Translations under genes and position numbers: made by a program
DNA from: Opitutia bacterium
GTDB lineage: Bacteria; Verrucomicrobiota; Verrucomicrobiia; Opitutales; UBA953
Assembly (NCBI GenBank): GCA_021204635.1
Contig: JAJPZB010000135.1
Coordinates: forward strand, 1 to 9,234
Direction: 5' to 3'
DNA: 9,234 nucleotides
Shown here: in pieces, positions 1 through 6,544 of the stretch
Position numbering within the stretch: the first letter of the stretch is position 1
Layout of the letters: each line of letters starts with the position of its first letter
The notes under the pieces: model-generated
The model's input: the letters and a program-made list of their open reading frames with translations, nothing else
Database searches by the model: none
Told to the model about the DNA's origin: nothing

Positions 1-46
1 CTCATGAACCAAATTTACTTTTCACGAAAATTCTAACCCCCAAAAC

Positions 47-51
47 AAAGG
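47..51 (+). promoter_or_regulatory. Probable ribosome binding site for the PEP-CTERM gene
   Basis: AAAGG lies 6 bases before the ATG at 58, an acceptable though short Shine-Dalgarno match. It supports that ATG, which also opens directly into a signal peptide. The preceding 46 bases are AT-rich, but I could not define a convincing -35/-10 pair, so the promoter may lie before the window. Confidence 0.5.
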
Positions 52-57
52 TTAATC

Positions 58-2349
58 ATGCCAAATACACGATTACTAAAAACTACGCTCATGGCGGCGT
101 CCGCTGCCATAGCTTTAACCGCAGTCCCCTCGTGGGCTGACGACGCATGGAGTGACGGAGACGGCGCTGTAGCCGACGGAACTTCATACAGTGATGCCAT
201 CACCATAAGCTATGGCGACAACTTCGCCGGCATTACCACAGATAATGCTGCCACCATAACTCAATCCGGCGAATCTGGTTCCTACACCTTCAGTGGAAGT
301 GACAGCGAAGGCTACCAAGGCTCGTGGGTGATTTACGGCGGCACTGACACCAATGCCTACACATTCAGCAGCACCATTTCGGGAACCGGTTTTCTTGGTG
401 TTGCTGTCAAAGTCGGAAATCAATCGACGACGATCGATATGACGGGTGCCAACGCGGAGAATTTCTCCGGACAATTCATGGCGCTCAACGTCTGGGATCG
501 TTCTTACACCGTCAAACTCGGCGGAAGCAGTTGGGCGAATGTCGAGTATGTCTTTGGCGGAGTTTCCCGCGAATGGTGGGATCCAAGTGGGACGCTGGAT
601 GCCAGCGCCAGTAACGCAACGTCCGGAGATTTCCTAGCCCTTGCCGGCGATGGGAACACGGATAGTAGTTATGAAGACGCGACACTCGAGCTCAGCAGCG
701 ACACGTCGCTTGCAGGCGTCTCCGGTACATCTGCTACTTTTGCCGACGGCGGAATAACTTTCAGCACGCGCGAGGCGATTACGGCAACGTCGGCAGACAC
801 AACGCTCACGATAACCGGCACCGGCGCTTATGAATTCTACGGCACGGTTGGTTCTTCTGATGTTGTGCTTGATATCGCGAAGACCGGCACGGGCTCGCAG
901 ACCTTTGGCGGCATGAATTACCTCGGCAATATCTCTGTTTCCGACGGCAAACTTGTTCTCGGCACATTGAGTGTTACTGCGGCAGACACCACGATTAGCG
1001 GTGCCGGCGAAGTTTCCATCACGTCGGTGGATATTGGTGCCGGTAGCACCAGCCGTACACTCTCCATCGGCACGGACGAGACTGCGGCGACTGTCACCGC
1101 CGGCTCGATCACGGTCAACGGGACAACGACGATTGCCATTGCTTCCGGCAGCACACTCGCTGTTGAAGGAACTCTCGACGATCACTCCGGATACGATACA
1201 TCAATTTCCGGAAATGGCACATTGACCGCAGACGTCTTGGATTTTACCGGAAGCGGCCATGCGACGATTTCCGTTGCAAATGCTACTGTCGGCTCGATTG
1301 TGAACGAGAATGGTTCCGGCAACTCGCGCACGATCACGATCGCAGAAGGATCGACGGTCAATGCCGGCTTGTTCTCGCGTACAAGTGGGATTCTCACATT
1401 GGCGGTCAATGGCACGCTCAATGTCGCCAAGAATGATGAGACCGGTGCGACTGGCATCGTTGCCATTGGTACCAGCGACTCTGGCGGCAATATTGGAGCG
1501 ACCCAATACATTAGTGGCAGTGGAACTCTCAATGCCTACGGGATTTCGTATAATTCCGGTAGCAACGAAAATGCAAATGTCGAGGTTAGCGTCGCCAATT
1601 TGAACGTCGGCGAAGGCGGCATCACCAACAATGGCGCCAGCAACTTCGAGTTCACCGGAGACACGGGCACGACAGTCGGGCTCTACAATGCCACCGACGT
1701 GACGATTTCCACGAGTATGTGGCTTAACAGCTCTGCCGGAACGACGTTTAACACGGAGGCAGGGCAGACGATGACGCTTACCGGCGCTATTACAGGCAGT
1801 AAAGGGCTCGCGAAAACCGGCGCCGGCACGTTGACGCTTTCGGGCGAAAACGGATATTCCGGCGGCACAACGATTGCGGCAGGCACGGTTGTCGCCGAAA
1901 ATACCGCAGCGTTTGGTACGGGCAGTGTCACGGTTGGAAGTGATGCGACTTTGCAGATCGATATCGCGGTTTCGACCGGAGCGATCACGTTCAGCGACGG
2001 GGCAGTTCTCGTGATCGGTAGCGATCTCTTGGCTTCTGCGGTTGTTGAAAGCGACGCGGATGCAGAGGTTGCCACGGTTGCAGACACGGAGGCTGTTGCG
2101 GTTATCTCTGCGGAGTCAATTGTGTTCGGCACGGATACGCTCAGCGATGGCGATGTTTCCAGCATTGTCAACGAATACGTCTCGTCCGATATCACCTCGG
2201 CTTACGATTTGACCTGGACGTTCAGCAACGGAGCGCTCTCGGTTTCCGCGACAGCGGCGACACCTGAGCCTTCGATGTTTGGGCTTCTCGCAGGGCTTGG
2301 TGCTCTTGGGTTTGTGGCGACACGCCGTCGCCGCAACCGCAAGGCATAA
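58..2349 (+). CDS. Exported PEP-CTERM protein with autotransporter-associated beta-strand repeat
   Basis: The 763-residue product begins with a classic signal peptide: basic MPNTRLLK, a hydrophobic Ala-rich core, and likely cleavage after PSWA near residue 27. The mature part is Gly/Ser/Thr-rich with repeating short beta-strand patterns, as in right-handed beta-helix surface proteins. Around residues 580-635 a unit with KTGAGTLTLSG and GGTTIAAGT matches the autotransporter-associated beta-strand repeat family. The C-terminus is a PEP-CTERM sorting signal: PEP at 736-738, a hydrophobic helix (about 740-756), then an Arg cluster. In this family the tail is processed by an exosortase/archaeosortase-type enzyme and the protein is delivered to the outer surface. 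No C-terminal beta-barrel is present, so it is not a true autotransporter. The gene appears monocistronic, with its own terminator downstream. The ligand or structural role (adhesion, extracellular matrix) cannot be read from the sequence. The architecture call is firm; the function is unknown. Confidence 0.9.
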   Translation: MPNTRLLKTTLMAASAAIALTAVPSWADDAWSDGDGAVADGTSYSDAITISYGDNFAGITTDNAATITQSGESGSYTFSGSDSEGYQGSWVIYGGTDTNAYTFSSTISGTGFLGVAVKVGNQSTTIDMTGANAENFSGQFMALNVWDRSYTVKLGGSSWANVEYVFGGVSREWWDPSGTLDASASNATSGDFLALAGDGNTDSSYEDATLELSSDTSLAGVSGTSATFADGGITFSTREAITATSADTTLTITGTGAYEFYGTVGSSDVVLDIAKTGTGSQTFGGMNYLGNISVSDGKLVLGTLSVTAADTTISGAGEVSITSVDIGAGSTSRTLSIGTDETAATVTAGSITVNGTTTIAIASGSTLAVEGTLDDHSGYDTSISGNGTLTADVLDFTGSGHATISVANATVGSIVNENGSGNSRTITIAEGSTVNAGLFSRTSGILTLAVNGTLNVAKNDETGATGIVAIGTSDSGGNIGATQYISGSGTLNAYGISYNSGSNENANVEVSVANLNVGEGGITNNGASNFEFTGDTGTTVGLYNATDVTISTSMWLNSSAGTTFNTEAGQTMTLTGAITGSKGLAKTGAGTLTLSGENGYSGGTTIAAGTVVAENTAAFGTGSVTVGSDATLQIDIAVSTGAITFSDGAVLVIGSDLLASAVVESDADAEVATVADTEAVAVISAESIVFGTDTLSDGDVSSIVNEYVSSDITSAYDLTWTFSNGALSVSATAATPEPSMFGLLAGLGALGFVATRRRRNRKA

Positions 2350-2415
2350 GCCGCGCGAGCAAGAGGCTTAGTTAGTTATGAGTATTGTTTAGGTTAATTG
2401 ATCATATTGGGATAG

Positions 2416-2454
2416 GGCTCTTCGGTGTGATGAACACCGGAGAGCCTTTTTTTT
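2416..2454 (+). terminator. Intrinsic terminator of the PEP-CTERM gene
   Basis: The arms GGCTCTTCGGTGT and ACACCGGAGAGCC pair over 13 positions with one G-U wobble, around a GATGA loop, and are followed by eight T residues. It works in one direction only: on the minus strand the hairpin is followed by CTATCCC, not a U-tract, so it cannot stop the convergent menA operon. The T-tract touches the first G of the downstream repeat array with no gap. Confidence 0.92.
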
Positions 2455-2525
2455 GGGTTGGTGGTGGGAGAGTTTGTGGGGGGATTTTTTCGGAGGGGTT
2501 GGTGGTGAGATTTGGGTTGGTGGTG
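2455..2525 (+). repeat. 18-bp G-rich repeat array, PEP-gene side
   Basis: Three exact copies of the core GGGTTGGTGGTG start at 2455, 2496 and 2514; the last two are 18 bases apart. A very degenerate G-rich stretch (about 2473-2490) fills the larger gap. Linkers resemble RRATTT, as in AGATTT between the second and third cores. The G-rich strand is the coding strand of the upstream gene. I see no open frame with plausible protein character. Confidence 0.85.
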
Positions 2526-2565
2526 AGGAGCGGAGTCAGGCGACGCACAACGAACACACTCCCTC

Positions 2566-2624
2566 ACCGCTGGCGCGGTCCCCTCCCGCTAACTTAGCAG
2601 GAGAATCGCGCATTGCATGCGCGA
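2566..2624. repeat. Cluster of three consecutive hairpins between facing arrays
   Basis: Three short palindromes follow one another. ACCGC/GCGGT with loop TGGC occupies 2566-2579. CTCCCGCT/AGCAGGAG with one mismatch occupies 2583-2603. TCGCGCA/TGCGCGA with loop TTGCA occupies 2606-2624. The segment 2577-2606 recurs inverted at 9202-9231 with one mismatch over 30 bases, which marks it as a mobile or dispersed repeat module rather than unique sequence. It resembles a REP-type extragenic palindromic element in style; I do not recognise a named family. The flanking bases 2526-2565 are C/A-rich without other visible features. Confidence 0.75.
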
Positions 2625-2633
2625 GATTGTTGC

Positions 2634-2936
2634 CACCACCAACCCGCCGCCACCAACCCAAATCTCACCACAGATCCAAGCCGCCACAATTCCACCACCA
2701 ACCCGAGTTTTACCACCAACCCGCTACCACGAACCCAATTCCCGCAACAAACCTGAATCCTACCACCAACCCAAGTCTCGTCACTAACCCTTTCCACCAC
2801 CATCCGTGAGGGACGTTAGTCCCGAACAAATCCGTGTGACATCCCCTTGTGGCAGTTTGCCGCCACCACCAACCCATTTTCACCACCAACCCAACTCCCA
2901 CCACCAACCCAAATCCTATCCCTTCGCCACCAACCC
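2634..2936 (-). repeat. 18-bp G-rich repeat array, menA side
   Basis: On the minus strand about 14 units follow the consensus GGGTTGGTGGTGRRATTT. Plus-strand core starts are at 2634, 2648, 2666 (degenerate), 2693, 2711, 2725, 2743, 2761, 2779, 2795, 2864, 2881, 2899 and 2925. Spacing is mostly 17-18 bases, sometimes 14 or 16. The core is strongly conserved and the linker drifts. The unit at 2925-2936 lies inside the menA frame. An unrelated stretch at 2806-2863 interrupts the run. Because the period is a multiple of three, long spurious frames rich in Gly-Leu-Val-Val or Thr-Asn-Pro arise on both strands. Confidence 0.88.
2806..2863. repeat. Hairpin-bearing segment interrupting the menA-side array
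   Basis: This 58-base stretch lacks repeat cores and splits the array. It contains the palindrome GGGACGTTAGTCCC (2810-2823; 5-bp arms, GTTA loop) and a small GGCA/TGCC hairpin (2851-2861). It could be an inserted element or a second module type. No terminal repeats or target duplications are visible. Confidence 0.45.
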
Positions 2937-3827
2937 AAACTGGACGAACAAGCCGATGCTTTGTGCGAGAGCGTAGGCGAGGAGGAATTGCGCGGATTTT
3001 CCGAGGAGCGGGTTCAACTCTGCCGGGGTCTTGAAATTTTTCAGTGGCGGGAGAAGCCCCGGCATCAGCAGCGGTAGCACGACCATCGGGAGTAGGATGC
3101 AGAGCGATTCAAACCTGAAAAAATAGCGCAAAACCAAGGGCGAGAGAAACATCACGGCGACGTTGAAGCGGTAGAGATTTTTCCCGAATGCCTCGCCGAA
3201 GATGACGACGGTCGTGCGCTTGCCTGCGGCGGAATCGGTCTGTCTGTCGCGCAGGTTGTTGATGAGCAAAATGTTGTCGGCGCCGAGCCCGCACGCGAGC
3301 GCGACAATCCACATGAATTGCGGAAATTCGCCACACTGCGTGAACGCCGTGAACGCGACCGCCACAAAGCCGAAAAACACCACGACAAACACGTCGCCGA
3401 GCCCGTGGTATGCGAGCGGGAACGGCCCCAGCGTGTAGGCGAGGCACGCGACGACGCTGATTGCGCCGACTGCGATCATCGGCAGCCCGCCGTATTGCAC
3501 CAAGCCGAGGCCGCACGCGACGGCGACGAGCACCGAGGTCAGCGCGGCGAGCAGCGTTTGTTGCGGCGAGAGCCAGCCCTGCGATGTCGCGCGCTGCGGG
3601 CCGATGCGCGCCTGCGTGTCCGCGCCTTTTTTGAAGTCGCCGTAGTCGTTCGCGAGGTTGCACGCGATTTGCGAGAACAGCGCGAAGAGCGCGGCGAAAA
3701 TTGCGGGGATCGGCGAAAATGCGTGTGCGGCGAGTGTGGCGCATGCCGTGCCGAGGAGCACGGGCGCGATTGCGGCGGGGAGCGTCTTTGGCCTCGCGGC
3801 GAGGAAAACTGCTTTCGCGAACGTCAT
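2916..3827 (-). CDS. menA: 1,4-dihydroxy-2-naphthoate polyprenyltransferase MenA
   Basis: This membrane prenyltransferase of the UbiA superfamily attaches a polyprenyl chain to 1,4-dihydroxy-2-naphthoate with loss of CO2, giving demethylmenaquinone. The 303-residue length is normal (the E. coli enzyme is about 308). Both Asp-rich Mg-diphosphate motifs are present: NLANDYGDFKKG at 57-68 and NNLRDRQTD at 190-198, the latter followed by GKRTT. Hydrophobic segments between and after them fit eight to nine transmembrane helices. The N-terminal ARPKTLPAAIAPVLLG is typical MenA. It is the last gene of the operon, 15 bases after pheA. Oddly, residues 298-301 (GLVA) are encoded by a unit of the adjacent G-rich repeat, and the stop codon falls between two units. 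No other men genes are in view. It implies menaquinone-based respiration. Confidence 0.95.
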   Translation of the reverse strand: MTFAKAVFLAARPKTLPAAIAPVLLGTACATLAAHAFSPIPAIFAALFALFSQIACNLANDYGDFKKGADTQARIGPQRATSQGWLSPQQTLLAALTSVLVAVACGLGLVQYGGLPMIAVGAISVVACLAYTLGPFPLAYHGLGDVFVVVFFGFVAVAFTAFTQCGEFPQFMWIVALACGLGADNILLINNLRDRQTDSAAGKRTTVVIFGEAFGKNLYRFNVAVMFLSPLVLRYFFRFESLCILLPMVVLPLLMPGLLPPLKNFKTPAELNPLLGKSAQFLLAYALAQSIGLFVQFGLVAKG

Positions 3828-3842
3828 GCGTGCACCCGCGTT

Positions 3843-4913
3843 TCAGGTGTTGGGATACGAGCCGAGATGTTTCACGGAAACAGCAATGTGGCTGAGTTCC
3901 GCGATCGCGGAGCGGACTTTTTCGTCGCCCCACGAGCCGATGAAATCGATGAAAAACAGGTATTCCCATGCGTTTGAGCGCGACGGCCGCGATTCGATTC
4001 GCGAGATGCTTATTCCGCGATCGGCGAAAGGCGCGAGTGCGCGGAGAAGGGCGCCGGGCTCGTTTTTCACGAAGATGACGATGCTCGTTTTTTCTTCGCA
4101 AATCGTGCACGGCGGGTTCGGATATTTTCCGACGACGAGGAAGCGCGTGATGTTGATTCCGCGATTTTGTATTCCGCGCTCGATGACGGGCAGGTCGCGA
4201 ATTTCTGCGGCGACGGAGGAGGCGATGGCAGCTGTCGCCGGATCGTTTGCGGCGGCTTCGACTGCGGCGGCGGTGGAATCTGCGGGCACGAGATCTGCTT
4301 TCGGGAGATTGTGCATGAGCCACTCCGAGCATTGCTCGAGCGCGATGTCCTTGGACAAAACGCGCTTTATCGTGTCGCGCGTGCCCGATGAAATCAGACA
4401 TTGCTCGATCGGCAGTTCGATTTGCGCGATGATTGTCAAGTCTGTTTCTGCGAGCATGTCGAGCGTGCCCGCGACAGCGCCAGCCGTGGAATTTTCCACA
4501 GGGACGATTCCGTATGCGGCGTTTCCGCGCTCCACGTCTTCAAAAATTTCCGCAAGCGTGCGCTTCGGTTGCAAAATCACGCTCGCACCAAAACTCTTTC
4601 TCGCCGCCTGATGTGTGAATGTGCCGGCGGGCCCGAGATATGCGACCGGCCTCTGCATTTGCAGCGCGACGGAGGCGGAAATTATTTCGCGGAAAATCGC
4701 GCGGATATTCGCGTGCGGAATTTTCAAGCCGGCGGCGATTTTTTCCAACTTTCGTAAGAGCTCTTCTTCCCGCTCGGGGACGAAGACATTTTTGCCCTCG
4801 AGTGCTTTGTTTGCGCCGATTGTCGCGGCGCATCGTTGCCGCTCTGCCAAGAGGGTGACGATTTTTTCGTCGATTTTTTCGATGTCTTGCCGAGCTTCGC
4901 TTATCGATTTCAT
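3843..4913 (-). CDS. pheA: Bifunctional chorismate mutase / prephenate dehydratase (P-protein)
   Basis: This cytoplasmic enzyme converts chorismate to prephenate and then phenylpyruvate, the committed route to phenylalanine. The 356 residues contain an AroQ-type chorismate mutase helix bundle (about 1-85), a prephenate dehydratase domain (about 89-265) beginning VAYLGPAGTFTHQAA, and a C-terminal ACT domain (about 277-350). The catalytic TRF motif of the dehydratase is present at 256-258. The ACT ligand motifs GALL (287-290) and ESRP (307-310) are intact, so allosteric inhibition by phenylalanine is expected from family knowledge. The ATG lies 4 bases after the scpB stop, which implies translational coupling. 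No leader-peptide attenuator is visible, as the gene is internal to an operon. Confidence 0.95.
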   Translation of the reverse strand: MKSISEARQDIEKIDEKIVTLLAERQRCAATIGANKALEGKNVFVPEREEELLRKLEKIAAGLKIPHANIRAIFREIISASVALQMQRPVAYLGPAGTFTHQAARKSFGASVILQPKRTLAEIFEDVERGNAAYGIVPVENSTAGAVAGTLDMLAETDLTIIAQIELPIEQCLISSGTRDTIKRVLSKDIALEQCSEWLMHNLPKADLVPADSTAAAVEAAANDPATAAIASSVAAEIRDLPVIERGIQNRGINITRFLVVGKYPNPPCTICEEKTSIVIFVKNEPGALLRALAPFADRGISISRIESRPSRSNAWEYLFFIDFIGSWGDEKVRSAIAELSHIAVSVKHLGSYPNT

Positions 4914-4917
4914 TTTC

Positions 4918-5721
4918 TTAAATTTCTTTGTCGTCGGGGGTATTTTCGCCGGTGTCTCGATTTTCTACCGAAACATCGCCGAGGTCGAGACTTGCCGTCG
5001 GCTCCGGCGCGCCCTTTTCGCCAAATCCGACATCGCCGTTTGTGGGCTTCGTCGGGTTCATCGCCTTTTGGATCCACGCGGCAATTTGCGCGGGCGAGAG
5101 CACGTCGGATTCGGGCAGTTCCGAAATTGTTTTCAAGCCGATAAATTCGAGAAATTTCGGCGTCGTCGAAAATTGCGTCGGGCGCCCGGGCAAATCTGCT
5201 CTTCCCGACACCGCGATCAGCTCGAGGTCGAGCAGCCGCGATATCGCCGAATCTGCGGAGACGCCGCGCAGCGCCTCCATCTCGGCGCGCGTCGTCGGCT
5301 GCCGGTATGCGACAATCGCGAGCGTCTCCAACGCAGCCTGCGTGAGCTTTTGCGGGCGCGGGTCGTTTCTCAAAAGGCGCACCCACTCGGCGTATTCCGG
5401 CGCGACGACCATGCGAAATCCCTCCGGCCCGACCTGAATCCGCGTCGCGTCGCCGGTTTCTTTCATCTCGCGATTGAGTTCTTCGAGCGCCTCGCGAATC
5501 TGCGTCGCCGTGAGCAAAATCGGGACCTGATTTATTATGTCTTCGATGAGGCCCTGCGTGGGTGCGTCGCTGCTTTCGCCAATGCCTGCCAGCGCGCGGG
5601 CTTCGTCCTTTTCGCGCTGCTCGTGCCAGCGCGTGATCACCGCCTGAATTTCTTTTATCGAGAGAAATTCCGAGGTCGAAGCGAGCAGCGCCTTGAGGAT
5701 TTTTTTCAGGTTAAATTCCAT
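4918..5721 (-). CDS. scpB: Segregation and condensation protein B
   Basis: ScpB is a winged-helix dimer that binds the kleisin ScpA and so works with SMC in chromosome condensation. The 267-residue product starts with the family pattern LKKILKALLASTSEFLSIKE. It carries the conserved block KLTQAALETLAIVAYRQP (125-142) and then RAEMEALRGVSADSAISRLL (145-164). GRADLPGRPTQFSTT (173-187) matches the family's second winged helix. Residues about 32-65 form a charged insertion between the first helices that most ScpB proteins lack. The tail after about residue 217 is polar and probably disordered. The gene lies between fabI (12-base gap) and pheA (4-base gap). scpA is not in the window. Confidence 0.93.
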   Translation of the reverse strand: MEFNLKKILKALLASTSEFLSIKEIQAVITRWHEQREKDEARALAGIGESSDAPTQGLIEDIINQVPILLTATQIREALEELNREMKETGDATRIQVGPEGFRMVVAPEYAEWVRLLRNDPRPQKLTQAALETLAIVAYRQPTTRAEMEALRGVSADSAISRLLDLELIAVSGRADLPGRPTQFSTTPKFLEFIGLKTISELPESDVLSPAQIAAWIQKAMNPTKPTNGDVGFGEKGAPEPTASLDLGDVSVENRDTGENTPDDKEI

Positions 5722-5733
5722 CTCCGCAGACCC

Positions 5734-6531
5734 TCAGAGCTCCGTGGATTTTTCCACGACAGATTCGTCGAAAAAGTTCCAGCCCATGCCGGCATCGACG
5801 ACGATCGATTGCGCGTTCACGCCGGACGAGCGCGGCGACAAGAGCCAGACTGCGGCGTCGGCAACTTCCTGCGTCGTTACGTTCGCCTTGCGCATGGTCA
5901 GTTTTTCCGCGAAAAGATAATTTTTCAAATAGCCCGGGATGCCCGCCGAAGCCGAGGTTTTGAGCGGGCCAGCGTTCACCGAGTTGAAGCGGATGCCCTG
6001 CCGCGAGAACGATTTTGCCAAGAAGCGCGACGCCGATTCCAACGCCGCTTTTATCGGCGACATGTAGCCGTAGTTTGCCGCCGTGACCTGCGACGAAATC
6101 CCGATGGAGACAACCGCCGAGCCCGCGTTCATGTGCGGCGCGAAAGCCCGCGCGATTTCGACGAGGGAAAATGCAGAGATCGCCGTCGCCTGCAAAAAAT
6201 CCGCGCGCTTTGTCTCGTGAAAAGGCTTGAAGCCGTCGGAATAATTTGCAAACGCGATGCTGTGCAAAATGCCGTCGATGTTCCCGTGTTGTTGCGCGAC
6301 AACTTGCGCGAGCGCGACAATTTGCGCCTCGTCCTCGACGTCGCAGACGTGCACGGGCTTGCCGGCGAGCAGCGGCGCGAGAGCTTCCGCGCGTTGCCGC
6401 GAGCGCACGGAGTAGATCACCTGCGCGCCGGCGTCTTCCAAGGTCTTCGCCGTGAACCACGCCACGGACTTTTTGTTTGCGACGCCGGTGACGAGAATTT
6501 TCTTGCCGCTGAGTTTCAGGAAGTCGGTCAT
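5734..6531 (-). CDS. fabI: Enoyl-[acyl-carrier-protein] reductase (NADH), FabI type
   Basis: This enzyme performs the last reduction of each fatty-acid elongation cycle, trans-2-enoyl-ACP to acyl-ACP. The Rossmann nucleotide site shows the FabI signature GVANKKSVAW (16-25), followed by DGILHSIAFA (86-95). The catalytic Tyr and Lys are Y154 and K161 in the Y-x6-K spacing, followed by NAGPLKT (186-192). Length is 265, as expected. Alignment by eye puts glycine (G144) where E. coli FabI has its first active-site tyrosine (Y146). I chose the ATG at 6531 because MTDFLKLSGKKILVTG matches the normal N-terminus. An in-frame ATG at 6567 would overlap fabZ and add 12 unrelated residues. The gap to the fabZ stop is 13 bases. 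A divergent FabI-like reductase is the only reasonable alternative. Confidence 0.93.
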   Translation of the reverse strand: MTDFLKLSGKKILVTGVANKKSVAWFTAKTLEDAGAQVIYSVRSRQRAEALAPLLAGKPVHVCDVEDEAQIVALAQVVAQQHGNIDGILHSIAFANYSDGFKPFHETKRADFLQATAISAFSLVEIARAFAPHMNAGSAVVSIGISSQVTAANYGYMSPIKAALESASRFLAKSFSRQGIRFNSVNAGPLKTSASAGIPGYLKNYLFAEKLTMRKANVTTQEVADAAVWLLSPRSSGVNAQSIVVDAGMGWNFFDESVVEKSTEL

Positions 6532-6544
6532 AGGTTTGTCGCGA

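Noticed and set aside
184..2195. Several antisense and alternate-phase frames inside the PEP-CTERM gene
   Set aside because: All overlap a gene with a clear signal peptide, repeat domain and sorting tail; none has recognisable features.
2453..2809. Open frame through the left array giving a Thr-Asn-Pro and His-Gln-Pro repeat protein
   Set aside because: It starts from TTG inside the terminator T-tract and crosses two oppositely oriented arrays and the hairpins. Openness is explained by a repeat period divisible by three.
2634..2936. CRISPR array
   Set aside because: The conserved core is only 12 bases, spacers are 2-14 bases and similar to one another, and there is no leader or cas gene.
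2455..2936. Insertion sequence or integrated mobile element
   Set aside because: No transposase or integrase frame and no terminal inverted repeats with target duplication. The hairpin module may be dispersed, but no complete element is visible.
3109..4401. 430-codon minus frame overlapping menA and pheA in another phase
   Set aside because: Extremely Arg/His-rich and shadows two genes with full domain matches.
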